A DNA stretch of 7,240 bases from Clostridia bacterium (GCA_900754795.1 CAAEEA010000052.1:1-7240), one strand, 5' to 3'; shown: positions 1 through 6,834, counted from the stretch's first letter. Numbers and translations are program-made. Notes: generated by a model not told the origin, from the letters alone.

Positions 1-113
1 CGGAAATCAATCTTACATAAAGAGTTGATGAAAAACAAATTTCGTTAAAGGAAGATACATCTGGAAGTTAGTTTTTCATTTCAAGGTCTTTTCCGCCATA
101 ATATCTAAAACAG

Positions 114-142
114 TTGCCACTTTTGATGATGCGTGGTATAAT
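114..142 (+). promoter_or_regulatory. Sigma-A promoter for leader ORF and probably the CNNM/CorC gene
   Basis: TTGCCA (114-119) and TATAAT (137-142) are separated by exactly 17 bases, a near-perfect housekeeping promoter. Transcription would start near 149. It reads into the 34-codon ORF at 177 and, past the terminator at 256-301, into the membrane protein gene at 371. No equally good promoter lies between the terminator and 371, so this may be the main promoter for both. Confidence 0.8.
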
Positions 143-176
143 GTAACATATTTATATAACAGAAAGGCACATTTTT

Positions 177-281
177 ATGGACGACAGTTCAGACAGTGGA
201 GGGAACCTGTTTGTCAGGACTTCATACAAGGTCTTAAATAAAGAAAAAATGATAGAAAGGTACAGAAGCCGGCGAAACTGA
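177..281 (+). CDS. Small 34-residue ORF; leader peptide or small protein of unknown function
   Basis: This ORF lies between a strong promoter and an intrinsic terminator. A modest ribosome binding site, AAAGG (163-167), sits 9 bases before the ATG. The peptide has an acidic, serine-rich start (MDDSSDSGG), a middle with hydrophobic residues (NLFVRTSY), and a strongly basic end (KMIERYRSRRN). It has no signal peptide or membrane segment. The UGA stop (279-281) falls in the loop of the downstream terminator, so the last codons form the 5' arm of that hairpin. A ribosome reaching the stop would cover that arm and could prevent termination, which is the geometry of a translation-coupled attenuator for the CNNM/CorC gene. 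It could equally be a stand-alone small protein with its own terminator. I do not recognise the family. The promoter, ribosome site and stop placement support it, but coding has not been shown. Confidence 0.5.
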   Translation: MDDSSDSGGNLFVRTSYKVLNKEKMIERYRSRRN

Positions 282-301
282 ACCGGGTTCTGTGCCTTTT
301 T
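256..301 (+). terminator. Intrinsic terminator / possible attenuator before the CNNM/CorC gene
   Basis: The arm at 256-272 pairs with 283-299 with one G-G mismatch (268/287) and one G-U pair, leaving a 10-base loop. A T-run follows at 297-301. The hairpin lies 70 bases before the next start codon and downstream of a strong promoter, so it should reduce read-through into that gene. The 3' arm (291-299) is also perfectly complementary to 163-171, which covers the ribosome binding site of the small ORF, so a competing fold is possible. Confidence 0.75.
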
Positions 302-370
302 GTGATTGAAAAAACCTGAGCCGCCGGGAAATAAAGAGCGGCAAATACATATAAGCTACAGGAGAAATAA

Positions 371-1702
371 ATGAACGCTATTATTTTACTTGTTTTACTG
401 ATCGCGATGAACGCCATGTTTGCCGCGACTGAGATTGCCGTCATTTCCATGAATGACGTTAAATTAAAAAATATGGCAGATAACGGAGACAAGAGGGCCA
501 TAAGACTGGTGAATCTTACTGAGCAGCCGGCAAGGTTCCTTTCTACCATTCAGGTGGCGATAACTCTCGCGAGCCTGCTTCAGAGTGCCGTTGCCGCCGA
601 AACTTTTGCGGACAAAATCGTCACCAGGCTGGTTGAAGCCGGGGTATCTATTTCACCGAGCGTGCTTAACGGTATAGCGATTGTTGTGATTACAGTCATT
701 CTTTCGTACTTTACTCTTGTATTCGGTGAGCTTGTGCCTAAGCGTGTCGCTATGAAAAAAACCGACGCCATTTCTCTCGGAATGTCGGGTATACTCACTG
801 CCGTAGCGAAAGCTTTTGCTCCTATTGTGTGGCTGCTCACAAAATCCACTAACGCAATTCTCAGACTTATGAGGATAAACCCGGAAGAAGAAGACAGCAC
901 AGTGACGGAAGAATCCATAAGGATGATGCTCGCCGAAGGAAAGGAAAAGGGCACCATTCATCCGGAAGAAGACGAACTCATACAGAATGTGTTTGAGTTT
1001 GACGATATAGACGCCGAAGAACTTTGCACCCACAGAAGAGATGTTGTGGCGCTCAGCATTACCGACGATCTTGACGAATGGAAAGAAATTATCAACACTT
1101 CAAGATACACCAAATATCCCGTATGCGGAGAGACGCTCGACGACGTCATAGGAGTGCTTGACACTATTGACTATTTCCATTGCGAAGGCGTGCAGACAAA
1201 AGAAGAACTGATCAAAAATGTTGTTAAAAAAGCGCTTCTGGTTCCGGAGAGCATGAAGGCAAATACGCTGTTTTCAAGGATGCGTGAAAAGAGAGAATAT
1301 TTCGCCGTAGTCATAGACGAATACGGCGGAATGACAGGTATAGCCACACTGCACGACATAATGGAAACCCTCCTAGGAGACCTTACGTCTGAGGAAGAGC
1401 CGCCTAAACCTGAGGATATAATTGAACTCAGCGAAAACTGCTGGGAGATTCAGGGAGGAGCTGATCTTGAAGATGTTGACGAGCTTGTCGACGCCAATAT
1501 GCCTGTGGATGTATACGATACTTTCAGCGGGTTTGTATGCGGCGTTCTCGGCAGAATACCTGAAGAAGGAGAAAACTTTACATGCCGCTGGGGCAATTAT
1601 GAGATACAGGCTCACGGCGTAAGAAATCATATAGTGCAGAGCGCCGTGATGAAACTGATAAAAGAAGAGAAGCCGGCGGAAGAAGAACTCTCTGACGAAT
1701 AA
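371..1702 (+). CDS. CNNM/CorC family membrane protein (hemolysin-like, DUF21-CBS-CorC_HlyC)
   Basis: This is a 443-residue inner-membrane protein with the full three-part architecture of the family. Residues 1 to about 170 form the DUF21/CNNM membrane domain, starting with the typical FAATEIAVIS (17-26) and carrying the GELVPKR motif (119-125). Residues about 205-335 are a CBS pair ending in the conserved DEYGG (316-320) and the LHDIMETLLGD stretch (327-337). Residues about 349-430 are the C-terminal CorC_HlyC domain, followed by an acidic tail. Family members are linked to Mg2+ (sometimes Co2+) efflux or homeostasis; the 'hemolysin' label is historical. AGGAG (360-364) lies 6 bases before the ATG, which fixes the start. 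The upstream promoter, small ORF and terminator suggest regulation by transcription read-through. The exact metal and transport direction cannot be read from the sequence. Confidence 0.93.
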   Translation: MNAIILLVLLIAMNAMFAATEIAVISMNDVKLKNMADNGDKRAIRLVNLTEQPARFLSTIQVAITLASLLQSAVAAETFADKIVTRLVEAGVSISPSVLNGIAIVVITVILSYFTLVFGELVPKRVAMKKTDAISLGMSGILTAVAKAFAPIVWLLTKSTNAILRLMRINPEEEDSTVTEESIRMMLAEGKEKGTIHPEEDELIQNVFEFDDIDAEELCTHRRDVVALSITDDLDEWKEIINTSRYTKYPVCGETLDDVIGVLDTIDYFHCEGVQTKEELIKNVVKKALLVPESMKANTLFSRMREKREYFAVVIDEYGGMTGIATLHDIMETLLGDLTSEEEPPKPEDIIELSENCWEIQGGADLEDVDELVDANMPVDVYDTFSGFVCGVLGRIPEEGENFTCRWGNYEIQAHGVRNHIVQSAVMKLIKEEKPAEEELSDE

Positions 1703-1714
1703 AGAATCCAATTA

Positions 1715-1747
1715 AAAAAGGCTGTTCAACGCGCGAACAGCCTTTTT
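1715..1747. terminator. Bidirectional intrinsic terminator between convergent genes
   Basis: A perfect stem pairs GGCTGTTC (1720-1727) with GAACAGCC (1735-1742) around a 7-base loop. It is flanked by five A on the left and five T on the right, which extend the pairing to 13 bp. The T-run on each strand lets it stop both the plus-strand gene ending at 1702 and the minus-strand gene ending at 1750. Confidence 0.92.
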
Positions 1748-1749
1748 GT

Positions 1750-3177
1750 TTATTCAGCTTCTATGGTCTGAAGATATGTTATTATCGCTCCGGCAAAGTT
1801 GTCCGCGGTCTTTTCGGTCACACCCACAGCAAGTATTTCCATATCCGGGTTTTTCTCGTATATCATAGCGCATGGGGTAACTTCCGGAATATTGATACTT
1901 TCAAGCTCAGTGTGATGGTAAGCGTCATAGGCTTCCCTGAAACTTACTTCAAATGGCTGGTTGGATTCGTCAATGGTAAACGGATCATAGTGGGAGACGA
2001 GTTCGTAAGATATGCCGGACAGTCCCGCGGTAGTCTGGTAAGTTTCAGCCAGTTCAGCGAGAAGCTCTCCATCGTAACTGTATGATGACGCTTCCAGAAT
2101 GAATTTTCCGCCTTCAGTGGTAACACGTCCCATATTGACGAGGGAGGCGATATCCCCGTTATCATCTTTGTATTCTATTCCGCAAGGAGATGTGTACAGC
2201 AGGCTGACTATGCTTTCGGTGTCCTGCGAGGCAATAACTCTCTGAGGCATATCCGCGGGCTCGCATGTGTACGAAACGTCAGGGAAATCTTCCTGATAGT
2301 CTTCCATGAAGTCTTCAATCTCCCGTTCCATCTTGCTTTCAAATTTAGAAACATTGCTGTCATTTACGACTATGGTGACAGAGGCTCCGGAAGGAATCAT
2401 ATCTCCGTCGCTTCCGCCTGAAAAAGATGAAAGTTCAAAGAGCATTGACGTCGACTTGAAATTAGCCAGAAGATCTCCTATTATCTTTATCGCGTTGGGA
2501 TCATGTACCGAATCGCTGCTGAAGCTCTGTGCCGGAAGACCTGATATGCTTATGGTGTAAGCGCTGTCATATTCAGACTGCACATAGGAGAGATTTTTTT
2601 CAAGACGGTATTCTTCGGAACCTCCCGTAACTGCGGCGGTCCTCGATGTGGTGGAGCTGCCGAGATAGATCACCTGACATCCATCGGTAAAGTATTTGTC
2701 AGAAAGCGCAGATGCGGCGTCAAGAGATCCTTTTTCACGGGATATGAAGATTATACTGTATTCACCGTGAGGCTCATCGTTTTTAGCGGCCGTGAAAGCT
2801 GAGACGATGCTGTTTTCATAAGTGTCCATACATGTATAATCAAATTCACTTACGAGGATGAGAGGCGATTTTTCCTCAAATCCCTCAGTTGCCGGTAAAG
2901 TATAAATAACATTATTATTGTTATCTATCTTGCTGTCTATCCCTTTATTCTGCGCCCATGTGTACAGGTACTCGGCGACAGACTTCTGGTCTGTCATTGA
3001 AGCCATTGAATCACGAAGGTCAGTCCTGTATGCCGCGACTCGGCTTTCAACTGTTTCAGAAAGAGTCGTGACATCTTCTTTATCGGAAGATTTCAGAAAA
3101 TATACTGCTGTCGCGGCCGCGGCGATCAAGAGAACCGCGGCGACAGCGATAATGATGATTTTTTTCTTCTTATTCAT
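1750..3177 (-). CDS. Exported/membrane-anchored PepD-like (M20 family) pseudopeptidase
   Basis: This 475-residue protein starts with MNKKKK and a hydrophobic segment (about residues 7-28) with no lipobox cysteine, so it is a signal anchor or uncleaved signal and the bulk should lie outside the membrane. The rest can be followed along cytosolic aminoacyl-histidine dipeptidase PepD. AEYLYTWAQNKG (68-79) and LPATEGFE (94-101) match its N-terminal lobe, ISGLPAQSF (211-219) and FSGGSDGDMIP (252-262) the lid domain, and LVNMGRV (346-352) to the end the C-terminal lobe. The active site is not kept: the metal-ligand HxD is EFD (111-113), the bridging DNG is ENS (121-123), the catalytic EE is RE (147-148), the ASP ligand before S174 is Gly173, and the C-terminal HAGLECG is PEVTPCA (431-437). 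The frame is intact, so it is probably a functional pseudoenzyme rather than a pseudogene. AGGGG (3184-3188) precedes the ATG. The role is unknown; binding of peptides is only a guess. Confidence 0.75.
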   Translation of the reverse strand: MNKKKKIIIIAVAAVLLIAAAATAVYFLKSSDKEDVTTLSETVESRVAAYRTDLRDSMASMTDQKSVAEYLYTWAQNKGIDSKIDNNNNVIYTLPATEGFEEKSPLILVSEFDYTCMDTYENSIVSAFTAAKNDEPHGEYSIIFISREKGSLDAASALSDKYFTDGCQVIYLGSSTTSRTAAVTGGSEEYRLEKNLSYVQSEYDSAYTISISGLPAQSFSSDSVHDPNAIKIIGDLLANFKSTSMLFELSSFSGGSDGDMIPSGASVTIVVNDSNVSKFESKMEREIEDFMEDYQEDFPDVSYTCEPADMPQRVIASQDTESIVSLLYTSPCGIEYKDDNGDIASLVNMGRVTTEGGKFILEASSYSYDGELLAELAETYQTTAGLSGISYELVSHYDPFTIDESNQPFEVSFREAYDAYHHTELESINIPEVTPCAMIYEKNPDMEILAVGVTEKTADNFAGAIITYLQTIEAE

Positions 3178-3318
3178 ATTTATCCCCTGTATTGATTTTC
3201 AAAAGTATTTAAAATTATTGTCAAAAAATATATAATATAATATCACAAAAAAATGATTTGTGGGTCTATTTCATAGAAAATTCACAAAAAAGTAAGAAAA
3301 GGAGAAGATAAATATAAA
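3178..3318. promoter_or_regulatory. AT-rich divergent intergenic region with candidate -10 elements
   Basis: This 141-base gap separates two divergently read genes and should hold both promoters. It is very AT-rich. On the plus strand there are two overlapping TATAAT matches (3231-3236 and 3236-3241), the first with a poor -35 (TTTAAA, 3208-3213). A plus-strand ribosome site (AAGGAG, 3299-3304) lies 14 bases before the GNAT start, which is long. No well-formed promoter could be assigned on the minus strand. Confidence 0.3.
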
Positions 3319-3852
3319 ATGAGTGAACACAGGCTATATCTGAGAAAAAGCAGCTTCGATGACTGCGCGATTTTTGCGGAATGGGAAAAAAGACCGGAAG
3401 TAAGCCGCTTTTTTACCATAGACGACGGAAGAAACTATGAGGACACAGTGAGAGAATTCATTGAAAGAGAAAAAGACCGGTACGCCATGCAGTTTACCGT
3501 ATGTAAGTCCGGGGGAGAACCTGTCGGCCGCGTCTATATAAGCCGCATTGACCCTCATTATGATTCTCTTGATATTACAAGGATATACATCGCGGACACC
3601 AAGGAAAGAGGAAAGGGATACGGTTATGAAGCCCTGCTTCTTGTGCTCCGATGGGCCTTTTGCCGGATGGAGATGGAAAGAGTCACTCTCGATCATTTTT
3701 CCGATAACGTTATAGCGGCGTCACTCTACGAAAAAACCGGCTTCAAAAGGGAAGGCACTATGCGCCGCGGCGGTAAGAAAAACGGAAAGTATGTTGATCT
3801 TTGCCTTATGTCAATGCTGAGAGAAGAATACCTCGAAAAATATTTTAAATAA
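3319..3852 (+). CDS. GNAT family N-acetyltransferase (RimJ/RimL-like)
   Basis: This 177-residue cytosolic protein has the length and layout of the Acetyltransf_3 branch of the GNAT superfamily, which moves the acetyl group from acetyl-CoA to an amine. It opens with LYLRKSSFDDC (6-16). The acetyl-CoA pyrophosphate loop is R97-G98-K99-G100-Y101-G102, following the beta strand ITRIYI (86-91). The later motif SDNVIAASLYEKTGF (128-142) supplies the usual Asn130 and Tyr137, and the end (NGKYVDLCLMSMLREEYLE) is typical of RimJ/RimL and SpeG relatives. The substrate could be a ribosomal protein N-terminus, a polyamine, an antibiotic or another small amine; the sequence does not decide. The gene appears monocistronic: a strong promoter for nrdD starts just 13 bases after its stop, and I see no terminator between them, so some read-through into nrdD is possible. 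Confidence 0.9.
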   Translation: MSEHRLYLRKSSFDDCAIFAEWEKRPEVSRFFTIDDGRNYEDTVREFIEREKDRYAMQFTVCKSGGEPVGRVYISRIDPHYDSLDITRIYIADTKERGKGYGYEALLLVLRWAFCRMEMERVTLDHFSDNVIAASLYEKTGFKREGTMRRGGKKNGKYVDLCLMSMLREEYLEKYFK

Positions 3853-3865
3853 GATGATTTATTCC

Positions 3866-3894
3866 TTGACACTTAGCTTAATTAGTGGTAGATT
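3866..3894 (+). promoter_or_regulatory. Promoter of the nrdD-nrdG operon
   Basis: A perfect -35 TTGACA (3866-3871) and a -10 TAGATT (3889-3894) are spaced by 17 bases. A TG at 3886-3887 makes it an extended -10. Transcription would begin near 3901, giving a leader of about 40 bases before nrdD. NrdR-box-like sequence overlaps the spacer/-10 and the start of the transcript. Confidence 0.75.
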
Positions 3895-3904
3895 CTTTAT
3901 GCAG

Positions 3905-3920
3905 CTACAAGATATAGTGG
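3905..3920 (+). promoter_or_regulatory. Candidate NrdR box
   Basis: The 16 bases CTACAAGATATAGTGG match the NrdR-box consensus acaCwAtATaTwGtgt at 12 of 16 positions, including all the strongly conserved (upper-case) ones. It sits at about +5 to +20 of the predicted transcript, where a bound repressor would block transcription. NrdR is an ATP/dATP-sensing repressor of ribonucleotide reductase genes. A degenerate second copy lies 32 bp upstream (3873-3888), matching the paired spacing usual for NrdR boxes. The nrdR gene is not in this window. Confidence 0.55.
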
Positions 3921-3941
3921 CTCAGAAAGGCGGAGATTAAC

Positions 3942-6287
3942 ATGGACAGTATCAAACAGATAATCAAAAGAGATGGCAGGATGGTCGATTTTGATGTAAA
4001 CAAGATCGCCGAGGCCATATTCAAAGCCGCGCAGGTACTTGGCGGCAAAGACAGAGAGATGGCCATGTATCTGGCCAGACAGACAGAGTTATATCTTCTT
4101 GAAGTATGCCACAATCAGGTTCCTACCGTAGAACAGATACAGGACGCCGTTGAAAAGATACTAATCGAGAACGGTCATGCCCGCACCGCCAAGGAATACA
4201 TCCTCTACAGGGCGGAGAGGACAAGAGTCCGCGATATGAACACCAAGCTCATGAAGATCTACGAGGACCTGACTTTTAAAGAAGCCAAAGAAAACGAAAT
4301 AAAACGTGAAAACGCCAATATCGACGGAAACACCGCCATGGGGACCATGCTCAAATACGGTTCCGAGGGCGCCAAGGAATTTTACAAGATGTATGTTATT
4401 GATCCCAGACATGTTAAAGCCCATGAAGAGGGAGATATACACATACATGACATGGACTTTTATACTCTGACAATGACATGCTGCCAGATAGATCTGGTAA
4501 AACTTCTTAAAGGAGGTTTTTCAACAGGTCACGGTCATCTGAGAGAGCCTAATGATATTGAGAGCTACGCGGCTCTGGCGTGTATCGCCATCCAGTCCAA
4601 TCAGAACGATCAGCACGGAGGCCAGTCTGTGCCTAATTTTGATTACGGTATGGCTCCGGGCGTTAAAAAGACATACAAGAAATTATATCTGACCAATCTC
4701 GGAAAAATGCTCGACTTCCTTGAAGATGTAGAAGACGGGGAAGAACGGATGAAGGCGCTGGGCAAAAAGATCGAAGAAGAGCACGGAGTATGTCCTTGCA
4801 TGTCGTGGGATAATAACTATAAAGAACTGGAACTTGAAGAGCTCAAAAAAATAGTTCCAGAAGACGAAGCAAAGAAAATGCAGGATCGCGCCACAAGATT
4901 CGCCGACAAAGAAATTCGCCGCAAGACTTATCAGGCAATGGAGGCTTTTATCCACAACCTCAACACCATGCATTCAAGAGCCGGCGCGCAGGTGCCTTTC
5001 AGCTCCATAAACTACGGAACAGATACAAGTCCTGAAGGAAGGCTGGTAATGGAATCTGTGATGCTTGCCACAGACGCCGGACTGGGAAACGGCGAAACGC
5101 CTATTTTCCCGATTCAGATATTTAAAGTAAAAGAAGGCGTCAGCTACAATCCGGAGGATCCGAACTACGACCTGTTCAAGCTCGCCTGCCGTGTTTCAGC
5201 CAAGAGACTGTTCCCGAACTTCTCTTTCCTTGACGCGCCGTATAATAAGCAGTATCTCAAAGAAGGAGATCCAAATACCGAGATAGCCTATATGGGATGC
5301 CGTACAAGAGTAATAGGCAACGTCTATGACCCGACAAGGGAAATAGTGACAGGCAGAGGAAATCTCAGTTTTACATCGATCAACCTTCCGAGGCTGGCGA
5401 TCAAAGCAAGAGGCGATCTTGATATGTTCTTTGAGGGACTTGACAGAGTGATCGACATAGCGTGTGAACAGCTCTATGACAGATTTAAGATCCAGTCCCA
5501 GAAAAAAGTGAGGAATTTTCCGTTCCTCATGGGACAGGGCATATGGCTCGATTCGGATAAACTCGGCCCTGACGACACTATTGAAGAAGTGATAAAACAC
5601 GGTACGCTGACGGTGGGATTTATCGGACTTGCAGAGTGTCTTAAATCGCTGACAGGAAAACATCAAGGCGAATCAAAAGAATCCCAGAAGCTCGGCCTTG
5701 AGATAATAGGCTACATGAGAAAACGCATGGACGAAATGGCCGCTGAGACAGGTCTCAACTGGTCTCTGATCGCCACGCCGGCCGAAGGTCTTTCGGGAAG
5801 ATTCGTAAGGATAGATAAAGAAAAATACGGAGTTATAGAGGGCGTAACGGACAGAGAATATTATACAAACAGTTTCCACGTTCCTGTTTATTATGACATC
5901 AATGCTTTTGACAAGATCAGGATAGAAGCTCCTTATCACGCTTTGACAAACGGCGGCCATATCTCGTATATCGAGCTTGACGGCGATCCGCTGAAGAACC
6001 TTGACGCCTTTGAAAAAGTAGTAAGGTTCATGAAAGAGTCCGGTATAGGTTACGGTTCGATCAATCATCCTGTCGACAGAGACCCGTGCTGCGGATATAC
6101 GGGCATAATAGACAATGAATGTCCTCTCTGCCACAGAAAGGAAGAAGACGGAGACGTGGGATTTGAGCGTATACGCAGGATAACAGGCTATCTCGTTGGT
6201 ACGATGGATCACTGGAACAGCGCTAAAGCCGCAGAGGAAAAAGACAGGGTGAAACATGATGTCTCAACAGGATTTGAAAAATTATAA
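3942..6287 (+). CDS. nrdD: Anaerobic (class III) ribonucleoside-triphosphate reductase, large subunit
   Basis: NrdD reduces ribonucleoside triphosphates to deoxy forms without oxygen, using a glycyl radical. The 781-residue protein starts with an ATP-cone allosteric domain (about 1-95, with IIKRDGRMVDFDVNKI). The catalytic barrel follows: the thiyl cysteine is one of C180/C181 in MTCCQIDL, a second conserved cysteine is C453 in MGCRTRV, and the NLPRLA stretch is at 481-486. The C-terminal radical loop is RITGYLVG with Gly749 as the radical site, followed by the usual NSAKAAEEKDRVKH. A zinc-site region just before it has C716, C717, C727 and C730, with unusual spacing. GGAG (3932-3935) lies 6 bases before the ATG. 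The gene has its own promoter and an NrdR-box candidate, and overlaps nrdG by 32 bases, so the two should be translated together. Whether the reductant is formate or thioredoxin was not settled. Confidence 0.97.
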   Translation: MDSIKQIIKRDGRMVDFDVNKIAEAIFKAAQVLGGKDREMAMYLARQTELYLLEVCHNQVPTVEQIQDAVEKILIENGHARTAKEYILYRAERTRVRDMNTKLMKIYEDLTFKEAKENEIKRENANIDGNTAMGTMLKYGSEGAKEFYKMYVIDPRHVKAHEEGDIHIHDMDFYTLTMTCCQIDLVKLLKGGFSTGHGHLREPNDIESYAALACIAIQSNQNDQHGGQSVPNFDYGMAPGVKKTYKKLYLTNLGKMLDFLEDVEDGEERMKALGKKIEEEHGVCPCMSWDNNYKELELEELKKIVPEDEAKKMQDRATRFADKEIRRKTYQAMEAFIHNLNTMHSRAGAQVPFSSINYGTDTSPEGRLVMESVMLATDAGLGNGETPIFPIQIFKVKEGVSYNPEDPNYDLFKLACRVSAKRLFPNFSFLDAPYNKQYLKEGDPNTEIAYMGCRTRVIGNVYDPTREIVTGRGNLSFTSINLPRLAIKARGDLDMFFEGLDRVIDIACEQLYDRFKIQSQKKVRNFPFLMGQGIWLDSDKLGPDDTIEEVIKHGTLTVGFIGLAECLKSLTGKHQGESKESQKLGLEIIGYMRKRMDEMAAETGLNWSLIATPAEGLSGRFVRIDKEKYGVIEGVTDREYYTNSFHVPVYYDINAFDKIRIEAPYHALTNGGHISYIELDGDPLKNLDAFEKVVRFMKESGIGYGSINHPVDRDPCCGYTGIIDNECPLCHRKEEDGDVGFERIRRITGYLVGTMDHWNSAKAAEEKDRVKHDVSTGFEKL

Positions 6288-6789
6288 TACCATAAGAATA
6301 GCCGGGATCGTCCGCGAATCCATTGTGGACGGCCCCGGACTTCGCTTTACCGTTTTCTGCCAGGGCTGCCCTCACAACTGCAAGGGCTGTCATAATCAAG
6401 AAACTCATGATTTCGGCGGAGGATATGACTGCGATATTCAAAAGATAATCGACGCCATAGATCAGGATCCGCTGCTTGACGGAGTGACATTCAGCGGAGG
6501 AGAGCCGTTTTGCCAGCCGGGGCCCTTTTGCGTGCTTGCCGAAGAAATAAAAAAACGCGGTCTGAACATCATGACATACAGCGGCTATACTTATGAAGAG
6601 CTGACTGCCATGAACGACCCGGAAGTGGACAGACTGCTGTCTCTTACAGACTGGCTTGTGGACGGAAGGTTTGTGCTGGAACAGAGGGATCTTACTCTCC
6701 TTTTCAGAGGAAGTTCCAATCAGAGGGTCATAGATATGAAAAAGACCCGAGCCGGAAAAGAAGTGGCGCTGGATCAAAAATATGTCTGA
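6256..6789 (+). CDS. nrdG: Anaerobic ribonucleotide reductase activating protein (radical SAM)
   Basis: NrdG binds a [4Fe-4S] cluster and S-adenosylmethionine and abstracts a hydrogen from the radical glycine of NrdD (Gly749 here). The cluster motif CPHNCKGC has the three ligands C38, C42 and C45 in CX3CX2C spacing, preceded by the typical family segment IVDGPGLRFTVFCQGC (23-38). The SAM-contact motif SGGEPF is at 80-85. The length of 177 residues fits the family. Two ATGs are adjacent (6256 and 6259). The ribosome site AGGGTGA (6246-6252) is 3 bases from the first and 6 from the second, so translation may start at 6259, one residue shorter. The gene starts within the end of nrdD. No clear terminator follows, and the rpmB promoter begins 17 bases after the stop. 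Confidence 0.96.
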   Translation: MMSQQDLKNYNTIRIAGIVRESIVDGPGLRFTVFCQGCPHNCKGCHNQETHDFGGGYDCDIQKIIDAIDQDPLLDGVTFSGGEPFCQPGPFCVLAEEIKKRGLNIMTYSGYTYEELTAMNDPEVDRLLSLTDWLVDGRFVLEQRDLTLLFRGSSNQRVIDMKKTRAGKEVALDQKYV

Positions 6790-6805
6790 ATCAGTTAAAA
6801 AGTGC

Positions 6806-6834
6806 TTGAATCGGCTCGTTTCGTATGGTATAAT
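6806..6834 (+). promoter_or_regulatory. Promoter of rpmB
   Basis: TTGAAT (6806-6811) and a perfect TATAAT (6829-6834) are spaced by 17 bases, with TG at 6826-6827 giving an extended -10. Transcription would start near 6841, leaving a leader of about 68 bases. That leader ends in a very strong ribosome site, AGGAGGTG (6895-6902), 6 bases before the rpmB ATG. I see no stable regulatory fold in it. Confidence 0.85.

Noticed and set aside
28..79. Perfect 9-bp inverted repeat ATGAAAAAC (28-36) / GTTTTTCAT (71-79)
   Set aside because: The arms are A/T-rich and 34 bases apart with no T-run after them, so a chance match in AT-rich DNA is likely.
1..113. A partial upstream gene at the left edge
   Set aside because: All frames are interrupted by stops within short distances on both strands, and no terminator or motif marks the end of a gene.
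149..301. A known riboswitch in the leader of the CNNM/CorC gene
   Set aside because: Two local hairpins (190-213 and 216-235) can be drawn, but I see no conserved core of the M-box, yybP-ykoY, fluoride, guanidine, T-box or c-di-GMP classes, and the stretch reads as an ORF.
1750..3177. Treating the PepD-like gene as a pseudogene
   Set aside because: The frame is uninterrupted over 475 codons with a ribosome site, an intact anchor and a terminator; what is lost is specifically the active-site residues.
3195..3224. Minus-strand TTGACA (3224-3219) as the -35 of the PepD-like gene
   Set aside because: The best -10 at usable spacing is GAAAAT (3200-3195), and its start site would fall on the ribosome binding site of the gene.
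5196..6257. Minus-strand open frames opposite nrdD
   Set aside because: They lie wholly inside nrdD, show no family resemblance, and are expected from the codon use of the plus strand.
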